From positions 1,798,001-1,862,000 of the forward strand of contig NZ_CP098502.1 in the NCBI RefSeq assembly GCF_024220175.1: a DNA stretch of 64,000 nucleotides, given 5' to 3'. How positions within the stretch are numbered: position 1 is the first letter of the stretch; each line of letters opens with the position of its first letter. Positions 34,601 to 42,115 of this stretch are shown piece by piece. This DNA is from Paraconexibacter antarcticus (GTDB lineage: Bacteria; Actinomycetota; Thermoleophilia; Solirubrobacterales; Solirubrobacteraceae). The notes beneath the pieces are model-generated. The model ran no database searches. It saw only the letters and a program-made list of their open reading frames with translations, and was not told the origin of the DNA. The position numbers and the translations under genes are program-made.

Positions 34601-35348
34601 CGGGCGTCGCCGCGACGCGGAGGGTCACGGCGAGCGACCGCTTCTTCGCCAGCCGCCGCAGCCCGGTGGCGCTGAGCCGCACGGTGACGGTGCGCGTCCC
34701 GGCCGGCGTGGCGGCGAGCCGCGTGACGCCGAGGATCGCCCCGGTCCTGGTCTTGAGCGTGAGCTTCGCCGACCGCAGGGGGGTGCCGAGGCCGAGGCGC
34801 GCCTTCACCCCGCGGCCGTGCGCGAGGAGGGTCGTCCGGAGGAGCTTGACGACGGGCGCGACGGCGGCGGGCGGCTTCAGGCGGATCGAGTAGCTCGTCC
34901 CGGCGACGCCGGAGTCCATCGCGACGTAGAAGCGGCCGGGGCCGCCGAAGGTCCAGTCGATGACGTCGGTGTGCGCGTCGACGGTGACGGCGCCCGTGCC
35001 CGCGCCGCTGCCCTCGCCGCCGACCTGCTGACCGCCGGCATCGATGAGCGTCGCGTACACGGGGCACCCGTTCGCGTCGGGCGACGGGCACGACGGCGTG
35101 AGGTTCGCGACGTCGAAGTGGACGGGGTCGCCGGCCTTCGCGACGTCGAAGGCGAGGTAGTCGGTGTCCGCGTCGCTGCGGAAGGCGCCGCTGTAGAGGG
35201 TGCCGGGGACGAGCGGCCCGAAGGCCGTCGCGATCGAGTCGTCCGCGCCCATCATGTCGGCGGAGGCGGAGGCGGAGGCCGGGAGGGCGGAGGCGGCGAT
35301 CGCGGCGACGGCGACGGCCGCGGGCAGCAGACGGGAGGGGTGGCGCAT
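34551..35348 (-). CDS. Secreted protein of unknown function
   Basis: The 265-residue protein has a strong signal peptide (about residues 1-30, cleavage near SASA), a beta-rich domain similar in pattern to bacterial pre-peptidase or carbohydrate-binding C-terminal modules (SGAFRSDADTDYLAFDVAKA, then GPGRFYVAMDSGVAGTSYSI), and a basic beta-rich C-terminal region (about 175-265) with the Thr/Val pattern common in actinobacterial exported proteins. No catalytic residues are evident. It probably binds surface polymers or has a structural role. Confidence 0.75.
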   Translation of the reverse strand: MRHPSRLLPAAVAVAAIAASALPASASASADMMGADDSIATAFGPLVPGTLYSGAFRSDADTDYLAFDVAKAGDPVHFDVANLTPSCPSPDANGCPVYATLIDAGGQQVGGEGSGAGTGAVTVDAHTDVIDWTFGGPGRFYVAMDSGVAGTSYSIRLKPPAAVAPVVKLLRTTLLAHGRGVKARLGLGTPLRSAKLTLKTRTGAILGVTRLAATPAGTRTVTVRLSATGLRRLAKKRSLAVTLRVAATPVSGTPLTVTKALRLRR

Positions 35349-35408
35349 ACCCCGTCAACGCCGCGAGCGGGCGCAGGTTGGCCGGATCGACCCGGTACGG
35401 TCGCGTCC

Positions 35409-36644
35409 ATGAGCGTCTCCCGCACCGGTCGTGACCACGACGTCGTCGTCTTCGGCGCCAGCGGCTTCGTCGGCCGCCTCACCGCCGAGTATCTCGCCGC
35501 CCACGCCCCCGAGGGCGCGCGGATCGCGCTCGGCGGCCGCTCGCGGGCGAAGCTCGAGGCGGTGCGGTCGGGCCTCGGCCCGCGGGCGGCCGACTGGCCG
35601 ATCGTCGTGGCCGACAGCGCCGACCCGGCCGCGCTGCTCGCGCTCGCGCAGAGCACCCGCGCCGTCGCGACGACCGTCGGGCCGTACCTCCGCTACGGGC
35701 TGCCGCTCGTCGCCGCCTGCGCGGAGGCGGGGACCCACTACGCCGACCTCACCGGCGAGGTTCTCTTCATGCGCCGCGCGATCGACGACCACGACGAGCG
35801 CGCGCAGGCGACCGGCGCCCGCATCGTCCACACCTGCGGCTTCGACTCGATCCCGTCCGACCTCGGCGTCTTCCTCCTGGCCGAGGCCGCCCGCGAGCGC
35901 GGGCTCGGCACGCTCACCGACACGACGTACGTCGTGAAGAAGGTGCGCGGCGGCGTGAGCGGCGGCACCGTCGACTCGCTCCGCGGCCAGCTCGACGAGG
36001 CGCGCCGCGACCGCACGAGCCGCGCGATCCTCCTCGATCCGTACGCGCTCAGCCCGGACCGCGAGGCCGAGCCGGATCTCGGCCCGCAGCGCGACCCGAT
36101 GGGCGTCGAGCACGACCCGGCGCTCGGCGGCTTCCTCGCCCCGTTCGTCATGGGCACGATCAACACGCGCGTCGTCCGCCGGAGCAACGCGCTGCAGGGT
36201 CACGCCTACGGCCGGGGACTGCGCTACCGCGAGTTCATGGCGACCGGCGGCCTGCCGCTCGGCCCGGTCATCGCGGGCGGCATCGCGGCCGGTGTCGGCG
36301 CGCTGATGGCCGGCCTGTCCTTCGGCCCGACCCGCAAGGTCATCGACCACGTGCTCCCCGACCCCGGCGAGGGCCCGTCCGAGCGTGACCGCGAGCGCGG
36401 CTTCTTCGCGATCGAGGTCCACGCGCAGACGACGGGCGGCACCCGCCTCGTCTGCGACGCCGAGGCGAAGGGCGACCCGGGCTACAAGGCGACCGCCGTC
36501 ATGCTCGGGGAGGCCGCGCTCGCCCTCGCGCTCGACGAGGACCGGCTGCCGCCCGCCGCCGGCGTCCTCACGCCGTCGACCGCGATGGGCCACGTGCTCG
36601 TCGACCGGCTGCAGGCGGCCGGCCAGACGTACGCCGTGCGTTAG
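35409..36644 (+). CDS. Saccharopine dehydrogenase-like / trans-acting enoyl reductase family
   Basis: The 411-residue protein begins with an NAD(P)-binding motif (VVVFGASGFVGRLTAEYLA) and contains the TVGPYLRYGLPLVAACAEAG and HYADLTGE blocks characteristic of the saccharopine dehydrogenase-like oxidoreductase family, whose mycobacterial members act as trans enoyl reductases in lipid synthesis. Lysine metabolism is unlikely. A membrane-like Gly/Ala segment (IAGGIAAGVGALMAGLSF) is present, as in homologues. TACGGT ends 7 nt before the ATG, a leaderless candidate. Confidence 0.88.
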   Translation: MSVSRTGRDHDVVVFGASGFVGRLTAEYLAAHAPEGARIALGGRSRAKLEAVRSGLGPRAADWPIVVADSADPAALLALAQSTRAVATTVGPYLRYGLPLVAACAEAGTHYADLTGEVLFMRRAIDDHDERAQATGARIVHTCGFDSIPSDLGVFLLAEAARERGLGTLTDTTYVVKKVRGGVSGGTVDSLRGQLDEARRDRTSRAILLDPYALSPDREAEPDLGPQRDPMGVEHDPALGGFLAPFVMGTINTRVVRRSNALQGHAYGRGLRYREFMATGGLPLGPVIAGGIAAGVGALMAGLSFGPTRKVIDHVLPDPGEGPSERDRERGFFAIEVHAQTTGGTRLVCDAEAKGDPGYKATAVMLGEAALALALDEDRLPPAAGVLTPSTAMGHVLVDRLQAAGQTYAVR

Positions 36645-36651
36645 GCCGGCG

Positions 36652-37521
36652 TCAGGCCGGGGTGCCGAGGTACTCGGCGATGAGCGGGTTGATGCGCTCC
36701 GGGGCCTCGAGCTGCATGAAGTGCCCGAGGCCGGGGACGACCTCGTGGCGGCTGCCCGCCGGGAGCGAGTCCGGGAAGTGCTCGATGATCTCCGCCTGCA
36801 TGCAGCCGTCGTCGGCGCCGTGGAGGTAGAGGACGGGCGCGCCGACGGGCAGCGTGAACGTCGCCTTGAGCCCGCGCTGCAGGTTGTTGCGGTAGTAGCG
36901 CAGGGCGGCGCGGCGGCGGGCGGGGGAGTCGAGGGCCGCGAAGGCGCGGTCGACGTCCTCACGGCCGTCGAAGCCCGGTGACCAGTCGCGCCAGAGCTTC
37001 GGGATGACGCGGTCCAGCCCACCGACCGAGCCGGGCAGCTGGTTGTAGACGAAGTACCAGCTGAGCCGCAGCTGACGGGCCCCGATGCCGAGCGTCGCGC
37101 GGCGGGTCCACGGCTTGAGCATCGCCGGCGTCGGCGGGATGGAGAGCGCGACGTACTTCGCGAAGCGCCGCGGCTCCCGGGCGGTGACGCCGTACGTCGC
37201 GACGGCACCCCAGTCGTGGCCGACGAGTACCGAGCGCCCGTCGCCCCCGAGCGCGGTGTGGAGGGCGAGCAGGTCCTCCGCGAGGTCCGCGATGAAGTAG
37301 CGGTCGTCCGGGGCGAGGTCGGTCGGGCCGTAGCCGCGGGTGAACGGGGCGACGGCGCGCCAGCCGCGCTCGGCGAGGTGGGGCCCGAGGTGGCGCCAGG
37401 TCCAGGCCGTGTCGGGGTAGCCGTGGACCAGGAGCGCGAGGGGCGCGTCGGGGTCGCCCCAGGCCAGAGCCCCGAAGCTCAGGCCGTTGGCGTCGATGGT
37501 CAGCTGCTCGGGCTCGCTCAT
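36652..37521 (-). CDS. Alpha/beta hydrolase, epoxide hydrolase-like
   Basis: The 289-residue protein has the HGYPDTAWTW oxyanion-hole motif, the nucleophile Asp103 in LVGHDWGAVA and the catalytic His267 in GLGHFMQLEAPE; the Asp nucleophile places it with epoxide hydrolases and haloalkane dehalogenases rather than esterases. A helical cap spans about 135-220. TAGGGT lies 8 nt before the ATG with no Shine-Dalgarno. It probably opens epoxides in the cytoplasm. It ends 8 bp from the convergent saccharopine dehydrogenase-like gene. Confidence 0.88.
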   Translation of the reverse strand: MSEPEQLTIDANGLSFGALAWGDPDAPLALLVHGYPDTAWTWRHLGPHLAERGWRAVAPFTRGYGPTDLAPDDRYFIADLAEDLLALHTALGGDGRSVLVGHDWGAVATYGVTAREPRRFAKYVALSIPPTPAMLKPWTRRATLGIGARQLRLSWYFVYNQLPGSVGGLDRVIPKLWRDWSPGFDGREDVDRAFAALDSPARRRAALRYYRNNLQRGLKATFTLPVGAPVLYLHGADDGCMQAEIIEHFPDSLPAGSRHEVVPGLGHFMQLEAPERINPLIAEYLGTPA

Positions 37522-37532
37522 CGTCCGGCACC

Positions 37533-39272
37533 CTACCTTCGGACGTCCGTCCTCCGGCCGCCCCCGAGGGCGGCGCGTAGGTCACTGCCGGGCAGCGCGG
37601 GCAGCAGCAGCCGGGCGCCGTCACGGCCGCCGACCGTCACGGTGTCGACCGCGGGCAGCCCGGGCAAGGACGCCGCCGATGCGCCGAGGAGGTGCAGGCG
37701 GATGCGGTGGCCGGCGGCGAAGCGGTTGCCGATCGGCCACAGCTCCACGTGGTAGAGCCGGCCGTGGCCGATCGGCGCCGGGGTCCGGGCCCCGTACACG
37801 CCGTAGGGCTGCACCACGTGGCCACCCGTGACGAGCGAGGCGGCGCGGTCGATCCGCGGGTAGTCGCTGCTCAGGCGCCCGCTCGCGACCGCGTGCGGGA
37901 CGCCGTCGGGGCCGACGTCCGAGACGACGGCCCAGATCGTCGTCTGCGGCGCGGTGGTCGCGAGCCGCACGTCGAGGGTCGCGGGCCCGGCCGCCACGAC
38001 GTCCGAGCGCAGCGGCCGCGTCGTGTACGAGAGCCCGAGCGGCTCGGCGAGGGTCATGCTGCTCAGCACCGGCAGGGCGCCGGTGAGCGCGTTGAGGCCC
38101 GCGGCCCCGACGATCGCCGCGTTCGGCGGGTCGCTCGCGAGCGGCGAGGACGGGAGGGCCGGGTAGGACTGCCGCGCGCGGGCGGGGACGCCGAGGCCCA
38201 GCGTGCCGTCGTTCAGCGAGTGCGCGGTCCCGCTCCGCGCCGGGCCGAGCCGGAGCGTGGTCCAGCGCGTCCCGGGCACGGGCCAGTCCGTCGCGTCGTA
38301 GCGCGCGAAGCGCCCCTTGAGCAGGCTCTCGCGGTCGCCCTCGGAGAGCCACAGCTGCACGCGCGGATGCGACTCCACGCCGTTCTCGACGCCCGAGAGG
38401 TAGTGCTGCAGCCAGGCGCGGCTCTCGCCCACCGCGCCGTCGGTCCCGGTCGGCGCGCCGTCGTGGGCGCCGACCACGACGAGGTGCGCGCCGTCGCCGC
38501 GCAGCGCCTGGTAGGCCTGGAACGCGCCGCGGGACTCGACGTCGTAGAACCCGTCGATCATGAGGATCGACAGGTGGTTCGCGTCGCCGCGGAAGCCCCG
38601 CTCGCGCCACCACCCGTCCAGCTGCGGGTGGGCGAGGACGCTGAGGCCCGCCGTCAGCAGGCCGCCCGCCGTGTCCGGGACCGACGCGGGGTTGCGTCCG
38701 AGACGGTCGAGGCCCTGGGTCAGCGCGGGGGCGCCGATGAGGCCGAGCACCCCGGCGCCGGGCACGATGTTGCTCACGCCGCCGGGGGAGAGGAGGTCGC
38801 GGTAGAGCTCGTACGTCCCGGACTTCAGCACCGCCGCCTTCACGCAGGGCAGCGGCAGGTGCAGCGAGTTGTAGATCGTGATCGCACTGGCCGAGAAGCC
38901 GTTGAGGCCGAGCACGCCGGTGCTCCACGGCTGATCGCACGCCCAGCGCAGGACCTCGGCGACGTCCGCCTGCGTCCGCGGCCCGAGCGCGTCGAAGCGC
39001 CCGTCGCTGTCGCCCGTGCCGCGGATCTGCACGAGCAGCGTGTTGAAGCCCGGCCCCGGTTCGAGCGTCCCGCTGCCGCGCCCGTAGGGGCTGAACTCGA
39101 CGATCGTCGGCCGGGGGCGGTCCCCGGTGAGCGTCGTCTGCAGCGTCACGCCGTCCGACGCGGTGAAGCGCAGGGCGGTCGTCGTCGCGGCCGGCGCGGG
39201 CGGCGCCCCGGTGAGGGCCAGCGTGACGGCGGCGGTCACCGCGAGAAGGACCCGGCCCGTGCGCGAGTGCAT
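37533..39272 (-). CDS. Secreted CocE/NonD-family hydrolase (X-Pro peptidase-like)
   Basis: The 579-residue protein has a signal peptide (residues 1-29), an alpha/beta-hydrolase domain of the S15/CocE kind (VEFSPYGRGSG, VQIRGTGDSDGRFD, nucleophile Ser127 in GLNGFSASAI) and a C-terminal beta-sandwich (from about 340) with RLYHVELWPIGNRFAAGHRI, a motif of the X-Pro dipeptidyl-peptidase C-terminal domain. It probably hydrolyses an ester or amide outside the cell. GAGGCT lies 7 nt before the ATG. It could be co-expressed with the hydrolase gene that follows 11 bp downstream. Confidence 0.87.
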   Translation of the reverse strand: MHSRTGRVLLAVTAAVTLALTGAPPAPAATTTALRFTASDGVTLQTTLTGDRPRPTIVEFSPYGRGSGTLEPGPGFNTLLVQIRGTGDSDGRFDALGPRTQADVAEVLRWACDQPWSTGVLGLNGFSASAITIYNSLHLPLPCVKAAVLKSGTYELYRDLLSPGGVSNIVPGAGVLGLIGAPALTQGLDRLGRNPASVPDTAGGLLTAGLSVLAHPQLDGWWRERGFRGDANHLSILMIDGFYDVESRGAFQAYQALRGDGAHLVVVGAHDGAPTGTDGAVGESRAWLQHYLSGVENGVESHPRVQLWLSEGDRESLLKGRFARYDATDWPVPGTRWTTLRLGPARSGTAHSLNDGTLGLGVPARARQSYPALPSSPLASDPPNAAIVGAAGLNALTGALPVLSSMTLAEPLGLSYTTRPLRSDVVAAGPATLDVRLATTAPQTTIWAVVSDVGPDGVPHAVASGRLSSDYPRIDRAASLVTGGHVVQPYGVYGARTPAPIGHGRLYHVELWPIGNRFAAGHRIRLHLLGASAASLPGLPAVDTVTVGGRDGARLLLPALPGSDLRAALGGGRRTDVRR

Positions 39273-39388
39273 GCGCGCCAGCCTCTCACATCACGAACGT
39301 CGGCGTTCGTGGATCGCCCCGGTCAGGGTGTCGCCCGGCGAACGCGAGGGCTCAAGTTCTCGTCGGACTCGCCCTTGGGTGCTTATGC

Positions 39389-39474
39389 GCCGATAATCGG
39401 CCTTTCAGTCAGCACGAGTACGTCGAACATTGACCAATGGGGGCGCGCGTCCATACTGGGACGGGATGTCCCAG
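39389..39474. promoter_or_regulatory. Palindrome and inverted repeat in a 436-bp gap
   Basis: The gap 39273-39708 separates the secreted hydrolase and the flavin monooxygenase. It contains GCCGATAATCGGC (39389-39401), a perfect 6-1-6 palindrome, and CTGGGAC GGGAT GTCCCAG (39456-39474), a perfect 7-5-7 inverted repeat. The region around them is less GC-rich than coding sequence. From about 39480 to 39690 the sequence is very rich in CG repeats and encodes nothing convincing. Either repeat could be an operator of the monooxygenase gene. Confidence 0.4.
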
Positions 39475-39708
39475 CGCCATCGTGATCGCCCCTCGTGCTC
39501 TCCGCCCGCCTCGCGCGGCGGCGCGCGCCGCCGCCGCCGCCGGGTTCGGCACGGGGGACGCCGCCACCGGGCGGCGGCGTCGCCCGGCCGCGGGACGCTC
39601 GGCACCCCCTCACCGCCGGTCCCCCGCCGCCCGTGCGACTGGACCGGCTGGCTCTTCTAGCGGCGCCGGCCCGCCACGTCCCGCGCGCCGATGGCGCACA
39701 ATGGGCGG

Positions 39709-41214
39709 ATGACGCAGTCCGCCGCCCCTGCCCACGTCGACGTCCTCATCGTCGGGGCCGGCCTCTCCGGTATCGGTGCGGCCCGGCACCTGCAGGCCGA
39801 GTCGCCCGGGCGGAGCTTCGCGATCCTCGAGGCGCGCGACGCCATCGGCGGCACGTGGGACCTCTTCCGCTACCCCGGCATCCGCTCGGACTCGGACATG
39901 TACACGCTGGGCTATCGCTTCAAGCCGTGGAAGGCGGCGAAGGCGATCGCGGACGGGCCCTCGATCCTCGCCTACGTCCGCGAGGCCGCCGAGGAGACGG
40001 GCGTCGACCGTCACATCCGCTTCGGCCATCGCGTCGTGCGCGCCTCCTGGTCGACCGCCGACGCCCGCTGGACGGTCGAGGCCGAGCGCACGGACACGGG
40101 CGAGCGCGTCGAGCTGACGAGCAGCTTCCTCTTCTCCTGCAGCGGCTACTACCGCTACGACGAGGGCTACACCCCGGAGTTCCCCGGGGCGGCCGACTTC
40201 GGCGGGACGCTCATCCACCCGCAGCACTGGCCCGAGGGCTTCGACCACACCGGCAAGCGCGTCGTCGTCATCGGCAGCGGCGCCACCGCCGTGACGCTCG
40301 TCCCGGCGATGGCCCCGGACGCCGCCCACGTCACGATGCTCCAGCGGTCCCCGAGCTACGTCGTGACGCTGCCGGCCGTCGATCCGATCGCGATGGGGCT
40401 CCGCAGGGTCCTGCCCGAGAAGGCCGCCTACGCGGTCACCCGCTGGAAGAACGTCCTGCTCACGATGGGTCAGTACCAGCTGAGCCAGCGCCGGCCGGCG
40501 ATCGTGAAGGCCGCGATCCGACGGATGGTCACCCGGCAGCTGCCCGAGGGCTACGACGTCGACACCCACTTCCGGCCCTCGTACGACCCGTGGGACCAGC
40601 GCCTGTGCCTCGTCCCCGACGGTGACCTCTTCCGCGCGCTCCGCTCCGGCCGCGCCGAGGTCGTCACCGACCGCATCGAGACCTTCACGCCGACGGGCAT
40701 CCGGCTCGTCTCCGGGCGGGAGCTCGAGGCCGACGTCATCGTCACCGCCACGGGCCTCGACCTCGTCGCGTTCGGCGGCGCGGAGCTCGTCGTCGACGGG
40801 GAGGAGGTGTCGCTTCCCGACACGGTGACCTATCGCGGGCTCATGCTCTCCGACGTGCCGAACTTCGCGTTCGTGCTCGGGTACACCAACGCGTCGTGGA
40901 CGCTCAAGGCCGACCTCGCCTCGGCGTTCGTCTGCCGCCTGCTGAACCACATGGCCGCGGGGGGCCACGCGGTCTGCGTCCCGCGCTATCGCGAGGCGGC
41001 GCCGGCGACCGAGCCGTTCCTGAACTTCGCCTCGGGCTACGTGCAGCGTGCGCTCGACCGCTTCCCGAAGCAGGGCGAGGTCGCGCCGTGGAAGCTCTAC
41101 CAGAACTACCTGCGGGACCTGCGCGTGCTGCGCCGCGGCGAGCTCGAGGACGGGACGCTCGAGTTCGGGCCCTCCGGGCGCGCCACGGCGCCCCGTGAGC
41201 GGGCCGCCGCCTGA
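39709..41214 (+). CDS. Flavin-containing monooxygenase (Baeyer-Villiger type)
   Basis: The 501-residue enzyme has the N-terminal FAD motif VLIVGAGLSGIGAARHLQ, the GGTWDLFRYPGIRSDSDM block typical of Baeyer-Villiger monooxygenases of the EthA kind, the signature FGGTLIHPQHWPE (F-x-G-x3-H-x3-W-P), and the NADPH motif VVVIGSGATAVTL. It inserts oxygen from O2 into ketones or heteroatoms using NADPH. The ATG at 39709 is preferred to 39691 because a CACAAT hexamer ends 6 nt before it. EthA-type enzymes act on varied ketones and thio-compounds; the true substrate is unknown. Confidence 0.92.
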   Translation: MTQSAAPAHVDVLIVGAGLSGIGAARHLQAESPGRSFAILEARDAIGGTWDLFRYPGIRSDSDMYTLGYRFKPWKAAKAIADGPSILAYVREAAEETGVDRHIRFGHRVVRASWSTADARWTVEAERTDTGERVELTSSFLFSCSGYYRYDEGYTPEFPGAADFGGTLIHPQHWPEGFDHTGKRVVVIGSGATAVTLVPAMAPDAAHVTMLQRSPSYVVTLPAVDPIAMGLRRVLPEKAAYAVTRWKNVLLTMGQYQLSQRRPAIVKAAIRRMVTRQLPEGYDVDTHFRPSYDPWDQRLCLVPDGDLFRALRSGRAEVVTDRIETFTPTGIRLVSGRELEADVIVTATGLDLVAFGGAELVVDGEEVSLPDTVTYRGLMLSDVPNFAFVLGYTNASWTLKADLASAFVCRLLNHMAAGGHAVCVPRYREAAPATEPFLNFASGYVQRALDRFPKQGEVAPWKLYQNYLRDLRVLRRGELEDGTLEFGPSGRATAPRERAAA

Positions 41215-41296
41215 CGCGGCGGCCGGGGCGCGCCGACGGTCCCTCGGACGCGACCGGCGCCTCGGGAGGACCCGGGCGCCGGCGGTGGAAGCTGGG

Positions 41297-41319
41297 CGGC
41301 CGCGCGCGGGGCGCGGCCG
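41297..41319. terminator. Perfect GC-rich hairpin between convergent genes
   Basis: CGGCCGCGC (41297-41305) pairs perfectly with GCGCGGCCG (41311-41319) around a 5-nt loop. It lies between the end of the monooxygenase gene (41214) and the end of the small minus-strand gene (41326). There is no U-tract; a bidirectional terminator role is inferred from position. Confidence 0.5.
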
Positions 41320-41325
41320 GGGTGC

Positions 41326-41514
41326 TCAGGCGGCGAGCGCCGTCTCGACCTCGCCGTACGACGGCATGTCGAGCTGGTCGATCGCGGCCCACGCGGCGGA
41401 CGCGCTCTTGTACGTGCCGACCGGCTTGAGGCCATCGAGGTCGAGCGCGTGGATCGTGTAGATCCCGCGGTCGCGGGTGATGCTCAGGGTGGGGCTGGCG
41501 GTGATGGTGTCCAT
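41326..41514 (-). CDS. Small protein of unknown function
   Basis: The 62-residue protein (starts MDTITASPTLSITRDRGIYT) looks like a compact beta-rich domain followed by an amphipathic helix (SASAAWAAIDQLDM). AAAGG lies about 6 nt before the ATG at 41514; an upstream in-frame ATG at 41577 has no good site. No cysteines or catalytic motif. The pattern of strand-turn-strand with a YKS-x-SAAWAAID helix suggests a single folded small domain, but I do not recognise it. Confidence 0.65.
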   Translation of the reverse strand: MDTITASPTLSITRDRGIYTIHALDLDGLKPVGTYKSASAAWAAIDQLDMPSYGEVETALAA

Positions 41515-41705
41515 GGTGTGCCTTTCTCGGAAGGACGGAGCCTCTCGCTCGACATCCATGGTGCGGCACGAACGCACGTACGTGTGTGACAGGGGTCACC
41601 GAGGCGAACGTCTGTTCAGGTCGCGGCGGGCCGGAACGGGGTGTGCGGCCGGGAGGACGACCGCCGGTTAGGATCGGTCGCTACATCGATGCCACGGGAG
41701 GCAGC

Positions 41706-42104
41706 ATGAGGACGTTCATCCGCACGGGCCTGGCGATCGCCGCCATCGCCGGCACCGGCGCCACCATCACCGCAGAGGCCGCCGCGCAGGCCGTCGACCC
41801 TGCCGTCTGCACCGCCGCGACGAAGCAGGTCACGAAGGACCAGGCCGCGATCAAGGCGGACAGGACCGCGGTGAAGCACGCGACCACCGCCGTCAAACGG
41901 GCGAAGACCGCCGTCAGGAAGGCGAAGGCCACCGCGAAGCGCTCGCCGACGGCCGCGCACAAGCGCAGGCTCACCGCGGCGAACCGGAGGCTCACCGCGG
42001 CCCGCCGGTCGCTCAAGGCGGCGAACGCGAAGCTCGCGAAGGCCGAGGACAGGCTCGCGACGGACAAGCCCGCCGCGCAGCAGGCCTGCACGCCCGGGTA
42101 CTGA
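41706..42104 (+). CDS. Secreted Lys/Ala heptad-repeat protein
   Basis: The 132-residue protein has a signal peptide (about residues 1-25), then a basic helix built of consecutive seven-residue units, for example TAVKHAT, TAVKRAK, TAVRKAK, LTAANRR, LTAARRS and LKAANAK, flanked by single cysteines near each end (AVCTAA and QQACTPGY) that could form a disulfide. It is probably a small exported coiled-coil protein. TAGGAT (41669-41674) is the likely -10, and GGAGG precedes the ATG by 4 nt, so this gene has a conventional short leader. Function unknown. Confidence 0.7.
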   Translation: MRTFIRTGLAIAAIAGTGATITAEAAAQAVDPAVCTAATKQVTKDQAAIKADRTAVKHATTAVKRAKTAVRKAKATAKRSPTAAHKRRLTAANRRLTAARRSLKAANAKLAKAEDRLATDKPAAQQACTPGY

Positions 42105-42115
42105 GCGCCCCGTCG

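Noticed and set aside
39351-39396. TCAAGTT and GCCGATAA words resembling a sigma-28 (motility) promoter
   Set aside because: The two words are about 30 bp apart, far from the 11-12 bp spacing needed, and no motility gene is nearby. GCCGATAA is better explained as half of a palindrome.
39480-39690. Short plus-strand open frames before the monooxygenase gene
   Set aside because: They encode Arg/Pro/Gly runs from CG repeats, lack a ribosome site and resemble nothing; treated as non-coding.
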